NCBI GenBank assembly: GCA_963642245.1
Contig: CAVIFY010000010.1
Location: 1-64,000 of the forward strand
DNA from: CAG-217 sp963642245
GTDB taxonomy: Bacteria > Bacillota > Clostridia > Oscillospirales > Acutalibacteraceae
Length of the DNA stretch: 64,000 bases
Direction of reading: 5' to 3'
A program made the translations under genes and the position numbers. Each line of letters opens with the position of its first letter. The stretch's first letter is position 1. This document shows, one piece after another, positions 8,772 through 16,176 of this stretch. Below the pieces are notes generated by a model that saw only the letters and a list, made by a program, of their open reading frames with translations, was not told the origin of the DNA and searched no databases.

Positions 8772-9375
8772 TATTGTTTATCGCTATTACGACGGTGTGT
8801 ATCTGAATATTACGAATAAGTGCCCCTGCAACTGCGCGTTTTGCATTCGCTCTAAGGGCGACGCTGTGGGCGACGCCAAGGAGATGTGGTTTGATACGGA
8901 GCCCACCTGGGAGGAGATCAAGGCGGCGATTGACGCTTACGATTTTGCCCACACGGACGAGGCGGTGTTTTGCGGCTACGGCGAGCCCACCAATGCGCTG
9001 GACCACCTGCTGCAAGCGGCGGATTACCTGCGCACGGTGAACCCTAAGATCCACCTGCGGCTGAACACCAACGGCCTGTCGGACTTAATTAACGGCAAGC
9101 CCACCGCAGAGCTGCTGTGCCGTCATTTTGACAGCATTTCCGTGTCCCTGAACGAGCCTACGGCAGAGAAGTATGACAAGATCACCCGCAACTGCTACGG
9201 CGGCAAGGCTTTTGACGCTATGTTGCAGTTCACCCGGGAATGTGTGGCCCACTGCCCGGATGTGCGTATGACGGTGGTGGATGTGATCCCCCCGGCGGAT
9301 ATTGAAAAATCCCGCCAGGTGTGCGAGAGCACCGGCGCCAAATTCCGGGTGCGCAGCTTCGCCGCCGGTCGATAA
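8764..9375 (+). CDS. TatD-linked radical SAM protein
   Basis: This short radical SAM protein (203 residues) has the cluster motif CPCNCAFC (CX3CX2C) at about residues 20-27 and a GYGEPT S-adenosylmethionine-binding segment near 62. Length and sequence style match the family called TatD-associated radical SAM, whose reaction is unknown. No tatD is next to it here. Instead it is translationally coupled to the vitamin B6 kinase and S-component, overlapping the latter by 8 nt. Ala-Ala-Gly-Arg ends the protein, with no extra cluster domain such as SPASM. Confidence 0.85.
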   Translation: MADIVYRYYDGVYLNITNKCPCNCAFCIRSKGDAVGDAKEMWFDTEPTWEEIKAAIDAYDFAHTDEAVFCGYGEPTNALDHLLQAADYLRTVNPKIHLRLNTNGLSDLINGKPTAELLCRHFDSISVSLNEPTAEKYDKITRNCYGGKAFDAMLQFTRECVAHCPDVRMTVVDVIPPADIEKSRQVCESTGAKFRVRSFAAGR

Positions 9376-9457
9376 ACAAAAGAGAAAAATAAGCGCACCG
9401 GGGGAGCACCGTTCCGGCAGGATCGGAACCGTCCGCTCTTTGCGGTGTGCAAAAGAA

Positions 9458-9490
9458 GTCAGTAAGGCAGCTTGCCTTGCTGATTTTTTT
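9458..9490 (+). terminator. Terminator of the pdxK operon
   Basis: The hairpin formed by CAGTAAGGCA and TGCCTTGCTG (9460-9482) is followed by seven T residues. Confidence 0.8.
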
Positions 9491-9534
9491 ATGCCCGGTT
9501 TTGCGGCGATTTGGGAAGAAAGGCGTCGCCCTGC

Positions 9535-9750
9535 ATATACCGCTTGCCGGTGCGTGGGTGCGCCTGCCGGTTGCGCTGCTCGGTAATACAGCCTGCCGGT
9601 GCATTGTCCGGCGTTGTACAGCTTGCCGGTGCGTTGGTGTGCAAGCCCTTGTATTGCCCGGCGTTGTACAGCTCGCCAGTGCGTTGGTATGCAAGTCGTT
9701 GCATTGCTCGGCAGTGTACAGCCTACCGGGGTGTGGATATGCACGCCCGG
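9535..9750. repeat. Imperfect 50-bp tandem repeats in an intergenic region
   Basis: Two adjacent 50-bp units at 9611-9660 and 9661-9710 differ at only seven positions. A shorter 30-bp unit (about 9581-9610), a diverged unit before it and a partial unit from 9711 extend the array. Each unit contains GTACAGC and a G(C/T)TTGCCGGTGCGTTGG-like core with internal complementarity (CTTGC, GCAAG). The 50-bp period is not a multiple of three, and the open frame across it is low-complexity, so I regard it as non-coding. The rest of 9491-9840 holds nothing else I can support. Confidence 0.75.
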
Positions 9751-9843
9751 CTTGCTGCGCACATAGTATAGTCTGACGGCGCCCGGCGACAACTTCTCCT
9801 TTGCGGCTTTTGCAAAAAGGGGGATTGCGCCCGGGGCAAAAGT

Positions 9844-9876
9844 TTGATAAACTATAAGCGGTTAGTTATAACTAAC
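9844..9876 (+). promoter_or_regulatory. Promoter and palindromic operator of the ZIP transporter gene
   Basis: TTGATA at 9844-9849 and TATAAC at 9867-9872 are 17 bp apart. A perfect 16-bp palindrome GTTAGTTATAACTAAC occupies 9861-9876 and covers the -10 box, so a bound repressor would block RNA polymerase. Its form resembles DtxR/MntR-family operators. Confidence 0.75.
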
Positions 9877-9905
9877 TGTAAATATAGAAAAAAGGAGAAC
9901 ATAGA

Positions 9906-10667
9906 ATGACGCCTGTTTTGCAGGCTGCCGCCGGGCTGGCCATTCCCTTTGCAGGTACGGCGCTGGGCGCAGCCGCGGTGTTTCTTTTCAAATCCAATAT
10001 CCCGCCCCGGGTGCAAAAGATCTTGCTGGGCTTTGCCTCCGGGGTCATGCTGGCGGCCTCCGTTTGGTCGCTGCTGCTGCCTGCTTTGGAGCTGTCCGGC
10101 AGCTGGCTGCCGGCGGTGGCGGGCTTTTTGGTGGGGATCGGCTTTCTTTTGGGGCTGGATCTGCTCACGGCGCGGCTGCATTTGGAGCCAAAGGTGGGCG
10201 GCGCCGGGGGCAATGCCTTTTTGCTGGTGCTGGCGGTGACTCTCCACAATGTGCCGGAGGGGATGGCGGTGGGCGTGGTGTTTGCCGGTATGCTCTCCGG
10301 CAGCGCGCCCATCACCCCGGCAGACGCCTTTGCCCTGGCGCTGGGGATCGCGTTGCAAAATATCCCGGAGGGGGCCATTGTGGCGGCGCCCCTGCGCAGC
10401 GATGGCTGCTCCCGTCGCCGGTCCTTTGCCTTTGGGGTGCTGTCCGGCGCGGTAGAGCCGGTGGGTGCGGTGCTGACCATTCTGCTCACCGCCGTGGTGC
10501 GCCCGGTGCTGCCCTTTCTGCTGGCCTTTGCCGCCGGGGCGATGGTGTATGTGGTGCTGGAGGAGCTGAACCCCCAGGCCCAGACCGGCCCCCACGGCCA
10601 CACTGGCACCATGGGCGCCGCCGCAGGCTTTGCCCTGATGATGGCTATGGATGTGGCCCTGGGCTGA
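9906..10667 (+). CDS. ZIP family divalent metal transporter (ZupT-like)
   Basis: This is an integral membrane transporter of 253 residues with about eight hydrophobic segments, importing divalent metals such as zinc, iron or manganese. The two metal-path motifs are present: HNVPEG near 119 and QNIPEG near 155. The short loop between helices 3 and 4 lacks the usual His-rich string; a minor HGHTG motif occurs near the C-terminus. AAAGGAG precedes the start. A palindrome over the promoter suggests metal-responsive repression. It is a single-gene unit ending at a bidirectional terminator. Confidence 0.9.
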   Translation: MTPVLQAAAGLAIPFAGTALGAAAVFLFKSNIPPRVQKILLGFASGVMLAASVWSLLLPALELSGSWLPAVAGFLVGIGFLLGLDLLTARLHLEPKVGGAGGNAFLLVLAVTLHNVPEGMAVGVVFAGMLSGSAPITPADAFALALGIALQNIPEGAIVAAPLRSDGCSRRRSFAFGVLSGAVEPVGAVLTILLTAVVRPVLPFLLAFAAGAMVYVVLEELNPQAQTGPHGHTGTMGAAAGFALMMAMDVALG

Positions 10668-10679
10668 TATTGGGACAAA

Positions 10680-10718
10680 AAAGACCGTCCGCTGCTTTGT
10701 GCAGCGGGCGGTTTTTGC
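10680..10718. terminator. Bidirectional terminator between the ZIP gene and sdaAA
   Basis: A GC-rich stem (ACCGTCCGCTGC pairing with GCAGCGGGCGGT) is flanked by A and T runs, serving the two convergent genes. Confidence 0.8.
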
Positions 10719-10730
10719 TTTTCTTTACGG

Positions 10731-11609
10731 TTAGAACGGATTTTGCCCCAGTTTTTCGGCAATTTTTTGCCCGGTGGGGGTGGTAGCCAGCCCGGCTTGG
10801 GAGGTCTCCCGCAGGCAGGCGGGCAGCTGGCAGCCGATCTCATACATGGCGTCGATCACCTCGTCCGGGGGGATCACGCTCTGGATCCCCGCCAGCGCCA
10901 TTTGGGCGGCCACGACCGCGTTGGCGGCACCGGCGGCGTTGCGCTTAATGCAGGGGGTCTCTACCAGACCGGCCACCGGATCGCACACCAGCCCCAGCAT
11001 ATTTTTCAGCGCCATAGCGGCGCCCTGGGCAATGGCGTCATTGTCGCCCCCGGCCAGGTACACCAGCCCACCGGCAGCCATGGCGGCGGCAGAGCCGATC
11101 TCTGCCTGGCAGCCCCCTTGGGCGCCGCTGATGGAGGCGTTCTCGGCGATCACGCTGCCGATCCCGGCGCTGACCAGCAGGGCGCGCAGCAGCTCTCGGC
11201 GGGGCAGCCCCTGCTGCTTTTGATAGGTGATGAGCACCGCAGGGATCACTCCGCAGCTGCCGGCAGTGGGGGCGGCCACAATGCGCTTCATACAGGCGTT
11301 GCTCTCGGCCACCTGCACCGCCGCGGCGATCACGGCGGACAGGTAGTCCCCCAGCAGGGTATCGCCTTTTTGGTTATATTCCGCCAGCCGGGCACCGTTT
11401 TGACCGCCCATTTTGCCGGTGGTCACCGCTGCCGGGTCGTACTGAGTGATGGAGTCTTCCATAGCCTTTGCCATTTGGTCCATCTGGTCCAGCACGGCGC
11501 TCTCCGGCACCTGGGTCTCCTTGGCCTGGGTGGTGAGCACCACTTGCCAAAAGGGGCACGCCCGGTCCCGGCAGCGGCGCAGGATCTCGTCTATTGAATG
11601 GTACGGCAT
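10731..11609 (-). CDS. sdaAA: L-serine ammonia-lyase, iron-sulfur type, alpha subunit
   Basis: This catalytic subunit of the [4Fe-4S] serine dehydratase converts L-serine to pyruvate and ammonia. The 292-residue sequence has the family signatures PTAGSCGV near 114, GAQGGCQAEIGSA near 158 and CDPVAGLVETPCIKRN near 205. The conserved cysteines in these motifs ligate the cluster. The C-terminus ends in the usual short tail. Its start overlaps the 3' end of the beta-subunit gene by 19 bp, so the two are translationally coupled. Confidence 0.96.
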   Translation of the reverse strand: MPYHSIDEILRRCRDRACPFWQVVLTTQAKETQVPESAVLDQMDQMAKAMEDSITQYDPAAVTTGKMGGQNGARLAEYNQKGDTLLGDYLSAVIAAAVQVAESNACMKRIVAAPTAGSCGVIPAVLITYQKQQGLPRRELLRALLVSAGIGSVIAENASISGAQGGCQAEIGSAAAMAAGGLVYLAGGDNDAIAQGAAMALKNMLGLVCDPVAGLVETPCIKRNAAGAANAVVAAQMALAGIQSVIPPDEVIDAMYEIGCQLPACLRETSQAGLATTPTGQKIAEKLGQNPF

Positions 11610-12274
11610 GGCGTTTCCTCCAAACTCAGATAACTGACTTTCTTAATGCCATCCAGGGCACGAATGGCGGCAATGGTGGGCGCGGGTATCTCCTGGTCGC
11701 ACTCGGCGATAAAGGCGGCCCGCTTGCCCCGCCCGGAGCGGTACAGCCGCATTTCTGCAATATTCACCTTTGCCTGCGCCAGCAGGGCGCTGATCTTGGC
11801 CACCATGCCGGGTACATCGGTGTTGCTGACGATCAGGGTGGGGTAGTCGCCGCTCACATTGGCCTCCAGCCCGTCGATCTCTGCAATATTGATGATGGAG
11901 CCGCCCAGGGACTGGCCAATCAGGTCCAGCACCTTGCCGCTCTCGCCCACCAGGTGCAGCTGCACGGAGTTGGGGTGGGCGTTCTTCAGCTTGGCTTGCT
12001 CCAGCCGAAAGGTCATGCCCTGTGCCTTGGCTACGGCAAAGGCCCGGGGGATCCGGGCGTCGTCCGGGTGCATACCGCACAGCCCGGCGATCAGCGCCAG
12101 GGGCGTGCCGTGGCCGCTGCCGGTGAGCCAAAAGGAGCCGTACAGCCCCAGGGTGGCCTGGCGCACCGGCTCGCCCAGCAGCTGGCGGGAGATGTAGCCG
12201 ATCCGCACCGCACCGGCGGTGTGAGAGCTGGACGGCCCCACCATCACCGGGCCTAAGATCTCAAAGATGTTCAT
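11591..12274 (-). CDS. sdaAB: L-serine ammonia-lyase, iron-sulfur type, beta subunit
   Basis: This regulatory subunit has an N-terminal domain containing GPSSSHTAGAVRIG near 12 and a C-terminal ACT domain (about residues 145-220, TLIVSNTDVPGMVAKI) that may bind serine. The 227-residue form starts at ATG 12274, which is preceded by AAGGGAGG. An in-frame start at 12328 would lie inside the upstream hairpin and is unlikely. It is translated just before sdaAA. Confidence 0.95.
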   Translation of the reverse strand: MNIFEILGPVMVGPSSSHTAGAVRIGYISRQLLGEPVRQATLGLYGSFWLTGSGHGTPLALIAGLCGMHPDDARIPRAFAVAKAQGMTFRLEQAKLKNAHPNSVQLHLVGESGKVLDLIGQSLGGSIINIAEIDGLEANVSGDYPTLIVSNTDVPGMVAKISALLAQAKVNIAEMRLYRSGRGKRAAFIAECDQEIPAPTIAAIRALDGIKKVSYLSLEETPCRTIQ

Positions 12275-12305
12275 ATTTTTGCCTCCCTTGCGGGGTAAAT
12301 AAAAA

Positions 12306-12371
12306 CAGGCAACGGAGCCTTGTCGCACCGTTGCCCTTTCTTATTATATCCGTCTTTGCCCCAACAGGCAA
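12306..12371 (-). promoter_or_regulatory. sdaAB promoter joined to a terminator-like hairpin
   Basis: On the minus strand, TTGCCT (12366-12371) and TATAAT (12343-12348) stand 17 bp apart. They are followed directly by a hairpin (GGCAACGG at 12308-12315 on the plus strand pairing with CCGTTGCC at 12328-12335) and a T-rich run. The hairpin probably ends the upstream surface-protein transcript, and the sdaAB start site falls at its edge. Confidence 0.65.
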
Positions 12372-12379
12372 GCGCTTTT

Positions 12380-14053
12380 TTATTCCTCTGTGTGCTTGCG
12401 CTTGGCGGCGGTCAGCGCCAGCAGCGCAGCAGTACACAGCAGTGCCCCGGCAGCAGCGCCGGTGTGGCCGGTGGATGGGGATTTGGCCGTGCTCTTTTTG
12501 GCGGCCTTGGCGGATTTTGTAGTGGTCTCTGTCTGTTTGGTGGTGGTCTCTTTTGCCGTGGTTGGCTCCGTGGGGTCCACCGGGTCGGTGGGCGCTGCGG
12601 GGTCCGTAGGCTGTACCGGGTCGGTGGGACCTTCCGGGTCCGTGGGCGGCTGGGGATCGGTGGGGCCTGCCGGATCTGTGGGCGGCTCCGGTTCGCCGGT
12701 CCCGGGCACGGTGAGGGTCACCATTTGCAGGCTCCGGTTGTCGCCCAAGGGGCCGGGGTCAAAGAGAAAACCGGCTTCTTCCAGCTGGGCGGCGGTGTAA
12801 AAGGCCTTGACCGTCAGGGTCACGGTGGTGTCTGCCTTGGCGGGCGTCACGGCGCCGGTGGCGGGGTCGATCACCTCCGGGTGGTCGCTGGTCCAGCCGG
12901 TCACAATGCCGTAGTAGCTAAAATCATCGTCGCCGGTGGGCAGGTTCACCGGTTCGGTCACCCGGTCGGCACCGGTGTTGTCGCCCAGCAGGGTTTGCAG
13001 ATCGGCAGCCTTTTTGGCCGCCGCGTCCAGGCGCTCCTGGCGGCTGTATGTGTGCATGGGCACCAGTACGGTCACTTCGCTCTCCTTGGTGCTTTGCAGG
13101 CAGGTGAGGGTCACGGAGACAGTCAGCTCTGCGCCGGTCTCGTCAAAGTTCAGCATATCCTCGGTAACGGCGTTGTAGTGGATCTTGCCATTCTTGTCGA
13201 TCACGGTGTAGTCCTCGTCCCACTCGTCGTTCTCTACCTTGTCCACCGTTACGGTGATGGGGTAGTCGGACTTCACTTTCTTGGCCAGGTACGCTTCAAT
13301 GGCGCTCTGCACATTTACATCCTGATAGTCGGAGTCAATGTCTGCATAATGGCCAAAGTCCGGGTCGCTGTGCACGCCGCTGTACTCGATCATCGCCAGC
13401 CCGTCGCCGGAGACGCTGAACAGGGCGTTGTCTGCCTGGGTCAGCAGCTTGTCTGCCGGGCTTTCCAGCTTAACGGTGATCACATAGTTGTTGTTTTTCA
13501 GCGAGGTGTCCGTGGCATTAAAGGTCTTGCTGACGGTGGTGTAGCCCTCGGCGCTGACTGTGTAGCGGTACTGACCGAAGATGATAGTATAGTACCCCTG
13601 CTCGTCCGGCAGGATCGGGTCGCCGTAGGCGCCGGAGTAGCCGTTTTTGTACAGAGCCACCGTGGCGTTCTGCGGGGTGGTGTTAAACCGCACCTTGTAC
13701 TGGGTGTAGGCCAGTTGCACTGAAATTTGGCGGGTCTCGCCGGCTGCAACGGTAAAGCTGCCGCCGGCGGTCTGGCTGCCGCTTTGGTAGGTGGCGGTGT
13801 AGGTGTAGTCACCGGCGGGCAGCAGGTAGTCGTAGGTGTCATAGCCGTACTCGTCCTCCTGGCAGGGCATGGTTTTGCCGTCCTTGTTCAGCACCTTTAG
13901 GGTGGCGTAGTCGGTGGTCTTGCCGGTGGCCAGGGTCACGGTAAAGGACACCTGGGCCCGGTCGTCCTGGGCTGCCGGGGTGTAGATGGCGCTGCCCAGG
14001 CAAAGCAGCAGGGCCAGCAGGCAGCAAAGGCTGCGGGTGATGTGTTTTTTCAT
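12380..14053 (-). CDS. Secreted cell-wall-anchored protein under a cobalamin riboswitch
   Basis: This 557-residue surface protein starts at ATG 14053 behind an AAAAGGAGGAG site. A signal peptide covers about 1-28. Beta-rich repeats follow, including a PEGA-like region (about 105-170) and an atrophied Ig-like module near 390-440 (WTSDHPEVIDPATGAVTP). A Pro-Thr-Asp spacer comes next, with PTDP repeated many times and then a Thr/Lys-rich stretch. At the C-terminus SPSTG, a hydrophobic helix and KRKHTEE form a sortase sorting signal. I recognise no enzyme domain. It is the only gene between the cobalamin riboswitch and the next promoter, which suggests a role in capturing cobalamin or a related corrinoid (inference). 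No B12 transporter is nearby. Confidence 0.8.
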   Translation of the reverse strand: MKKHITRSLCCLLALLLCLGSAIYTPAAQDDRAQVSFTVTLATGKTTDYATLKVLNKDGKTMPCQEDEYGYDTYDYLLPAGDYTYTATYQSGSQTAGGSFTVAAGETRQISVQLAYTQYKVRFNTTPQNATVALYKNGYSGAYGDPILPDEQGYYTIIFGQYRYTVSAEGYTTVSKTFNATDTSLKNNNYVITVKLESPADKLLTQADNALFSVSGDGLAMIEYSGVHSDPDFGHYADIDSDYQDVNVQSAIEAYLAKKVKSDYPITVTVDKVENDEWDEDYTVIDKNGKIHYNAVTEDMLNFDETGAELTVSVTLTCLQSTKESEVTVLVPMHTYSRQERLDAAAKKAADLQTLLGDNTGADRVTEPVNLPTGDDDFSYYGIVTGWTSDHPEVIDPATGAVTPAKADTTVTLTVKAFYTAAQLEEAGFLFDPGPLGDNRSLQMVTLTVPGTGEPEPPTDPAGPTDPQPPTDPEGPTDPVQPTDPAAPTDPVDPTEPTTAKETTTKQTETTTKSAKAAKKSTAKSPSTGHTGAAAGALLCTAALLALTAAKRKHTEE

Positions 14054-14075
14054 TTTTCTCCTCCTTTTGCGGCAC

Positions 14076-14106
14076 AAAAAAAGCCGTGCCGATCTGGCGG
14101 CACGGA
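14076..14106 (-). terminator. Second terminator hairpin of the cobalamin riboswitch leader
   Basis: On the minus strand, CCGTGCC and GGCACGG form a hairpin followed by seven T, about 25 nt before the surface-protein start. A first hairpin, TTAGAACG with CGTTCTAA at 14131-14150, is also followed by a CTTTTT run. One of these probably acts as the expression platform. Confidence 0.75.
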
Positions 14107-14189
14107 TAGTATGGGTACGCAAAAAGAGCCTTAGAACGATCCCGTTCTAAAGCAAAACTGCACTTCCAACCTAAAGCACCGCAAACAAC

Positions 14190-14395
14190 AGCTCGTGCGC
14201 GGCAGGTCTCCTGACTTATGCTTCATTCGCAAAAGCGGCCTTCTCACTCCCGAGGGAGCAATGGCTGCCGTTACCCAAACGGCGGTGCTTTCTTGTCGGC
14301 AAATACAGTAGAGGTTCGGGCTGCTCCGGATTCGCACCGGATTCCCTTTTCAGCCTTTGGCGGGGCGCGCAAAGGCACCAAACGCACGCAAAATT
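14190..14395 (-). promoter_or_regulatory. Cobalamin (adenosylcobalamin/B12) riboswitch
   Basis: Read on the minus strand, this leader contains the conserved B12 box AAGTCAGGAGACCTGCC (14201-14217). Before it come the aptamer core elements: an AAAGGGAA segment, GGTGCGAATCCGG and GAGCAGCCC, and a CTACTGTA segment. Two variable hairpins lie between. The order and spacing are those of the cobalamin riboswitch family. It is followed by two terminator-like hairpins and then the surface-protein gene, so binding of the cofactor should switch that gene off. Confidence 0.93.
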
Positions 14396-14404
14396 GTCTT
14401 TATG

Positions 14405-14433
14405 AGTATAGCATTTCGCGCGCGGCGTGTCAA
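14405..14433 (-). promoter_or_regulatory. Promoter of the cobalamin riboswitch transcript
   Basis: On the minus strand, TTGACA (14428-14433) and TATACT (14405-14410) are exactly 17 bp apart. The promoter lies just after the stop codon of the NUDIX gene, so the riboswitch unit is transcribed on its own. Confidence 0.85.
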
Positions 14434-14435
14434 TG

Positions 14436-15059
14436 CTAATCCACCAGGGTCTCCCAATGGGTGGCGGCGTGGGCGTCAAAGCACATTTGTACCTGCTCCC
14501 GGTTGTTCTTTTCCTCCGCCAGGGGCGGCAGGGCGGTGCGGTCAAAGTAGGCGCTGCCCACGGTCTCTATATTCTCCTGAAAGGCGCCGGACAGCACTGT
14601 GCAGTGGAGAAAGATCTTGCACACCTTGTAGGCATAGACCGGCCGGTTGTGCTTCTCCCGGTCCTGCACGGCGATCACCCGGTCCACTTTGACCCGGAGT
14701 CCCGCTTCTTCTTGCACTTCCTTGGCGGCGTTCTCCATCACGGAGACATGCACATCCACCCACCCGCCGGGCAGACTCCAGCGGCCGTCATTCTCCTGCA
14801 CCAGCAGAATTTGGCCCCGGTCATTAAAGATGGCGGAGCGGGTGTCCAGCTTGGGGGTCTGGTAGCCGGTGTCGGTGCAAAAAATGTCTTTCACCTTTTC
14901 TACGGGCACGCCGGTTTTGGCGCTGAGCATCTCTGCCGTGATCTCTCGTATGCGGGCGTAGCGCTCTTTGTCAAAGGGGTCTTTGGTGTAGAATATCCCC
15001 GCCTGCGCCAGGCTTTGCAGCTCTACCGCCCAGTCCAGCCACTGCTCGTTTTGCTCCAT
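14436..15059 (-). CDS. NUDIX hydrolase (ADP-ribose pyrophosphatase-like) with N-terminal helical domain
   Basis: This protein of about 207 residues has an N-terminal helical segment (about 1-60, QWLDWAVELQSLAQAGIFYT) typical of a group of Firmicute NUDIX proteins, followed by the NUDIX fold. The NUDIX helix is recognisable (GGWVDVHVS then KEVQEEAGL). The first Glu of the GX5E motif is Val, and the Arg of REUXEE is Lys, so metal binding may differ from the classic enzymes. ATG at 15059 has a GGGAG site 8 nt upstream; ATG at 15080 is poorly placed. Substrate is unknown. Confidence 0.8.
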   Translation of the reverse strand: MEQNEQWLDWAVELQSLAQAGIFYTKDPFDKERYARIREITAEMLSAKTGVPVEKVKDIFCTDTGYQTPKLDTRSAIFNDRGQILLVQENDGRWSLPGGWVDVHVSVMENAAKEVQEEAGLRVKVDRVIAVQDREKHNRPVYAYKVCKIFLHCTVLSGAFQENIETVGSAYFDRTALPPLAEEKNNREQVQMCFDAHAATHWETLVD

Positions 15060-15192
15060 TTCCATCGCTCCCTTAGTCATTTGTATTTATGGTAGCATAC
15101 CCCGGTGCGTTTGTAAAGCAGGCGGGGGTTGACAAGGCAGGCGGCTTTTGTTTATACTGCAATTGTAATATGCAATGAAAAGAGGAAGTCTG

Positions 15193-16048
15193 ATGGATAA
15201 GCAGTCAAAAGCACCGGGCGTGTACCGGGTGATCTTATGCGTATTGATTTTGGCGCTGGCGCCGGTATTCTATGCCATTTGGCAGCCCTACAATACCTGC
15301 TTGTTACAGCTGTCGGCAGCGGGCGGGGTGTGGCAGCTGCTGACCCGCCTGCTCTATTATGTACTGTTTGCCATGCTGCTGGCCGGTATTTGTCGCAGCA
15401 GCTTGGGACCGAAAACGGTGGCGCCCTTTGGGGCCAAGCCTTGGCTGGGCACCGTTGGCGGCGTGCTGGCGGGCAGACTGGTTTGTGATTTGTTGATTTA
15501 CGCTGTGTCTTTTCTGCTGCCCGCTGACTTGGTGCGGCAGAGCGGGCAGCTGGCCTTTTTGCTGTTTGCCTTTTGGTGGGCGGCCCGGTGCGCCGGGCTG
15601 ACTGCTGCCGTGGCTCAGGGCAGCCGGGTGCGGGTGGTGGTACCGGGTATTCTCACCGTTGGTGTGTGGCTGGCGCTGCTGCTTTACGGCAAGGGCGTGG
15701 CCGCTGAGTATGGAAAGCAGGCGGTTTGGCTGGTACAGGATATGGTNNNNNNNNNNGGATATGGTCACCGGCGTGCTGCTTTACAGCGTACTTTGCGCCC
15801 GCTTTTCTCTGCGGCGGGGCAACTGGACTGCCGGTTTTCGGGGCTTTTGTATCTTTGTCTTGCGCTTTGAGGCGGTGCTGCTCGTTGCCGTTTTTCTGTG
15901 CGTTGCCAAGGTGATGGCCCTGCCCCAGGGCGCTGTGCGGTCCGTGAATATGGTAGACAGCAGCGTGACCCGGGTGGAGCGTATGGCCGGGTATGCGGAT
16001 CTGTTGACCGCATTTCGTGAGTCAAACGGGGTGGAGGACCTGTTTTGA
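15193..16048 (+). CDS. Multi-pass membrane protein interrupted by an assembly gap
   Basis: A hydrophobic protein with about seven or eight membrane segments is split by ten Ns at 15747-15756. The nine bases before the gap, GGATATGGT (15738-15746), are repeated right after it (15757-15765). If the duplicate and the Ns are removed, the frame runs on unbroken (AVWLVQDM joining VTGVLLYS), giving one protein of about 278 residues. It starts at ATG 15193 behind AGAGGAAG and ends before 16049. I do not recognise the family. A GH29 operon promoter follows. Confidence 0.65.
15747..15756. other. Scaffold gap (10 N) with overlapping contig ends
   Basis: Ten unknown bases are flanked by an identical 9-mer on each side. 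This looks like two contigs whose ends overlap but were joined with an arbitrary spacer, rather than missing sequence. Confidence 0.85.
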
Positions 16049-16125
16049 CTACATAAATTTGCGGGCGTTCCGAAAAATGTATGCTTTGTGCCGAATCGTG
16101 GGTTTCCCCCGCCGGGATTTGGGTA

Positions 16126-16131
16126 TATAAT
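16126..16131 (+). promoter_or_regulatory. Candidate -10 box of the GH29 operon
   Basis: TATAAT lies 45 bp before the GH29 start. The hexamer 17 bp upstream (TTTCCC at 16103-16108) is a poor -35, which would fit a promoter needing an activator. Confidence 0.5.
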
Positions 16132-16176
16132 TTATAGATAGAATAGAGCGCCGGTGGGCGCGAGGGGGAGAACAAG

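Noticed and set aside
9535..9750. CRISPR array
   Set aside because: Units are contiguous and diverged, with no constant repeat alternating with unique spacers, and there are no cas genes.
9447..9776. Open frame across the 50-bp repeats
   Set aside because: The repeat period shifts frame between units and the product is low-complexity and Cys-rich with no good start; the stretch looks non-coding.
12320..13723. Gly-rich open frame on the plus strand over the surface-protein gene
   Set aside because: It is the shadow of the PTDP stalk coding; the minus-strand gene has signal peptide, ribosome site and sorting motif.
14131..14150. Hairpin TTAGAACG/CGTTCTAA as an independent operator
   Set aside because: It lies inside the riboswitch leader and is followed by a T-run, so it is better explained as part of the expression platform.
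15659..16048. Separate second gene after the N gap
   Set aside because: Joining the duplicated 9-mer restores one continuous protein, so this is the 3' part of the gene starting at 15193.
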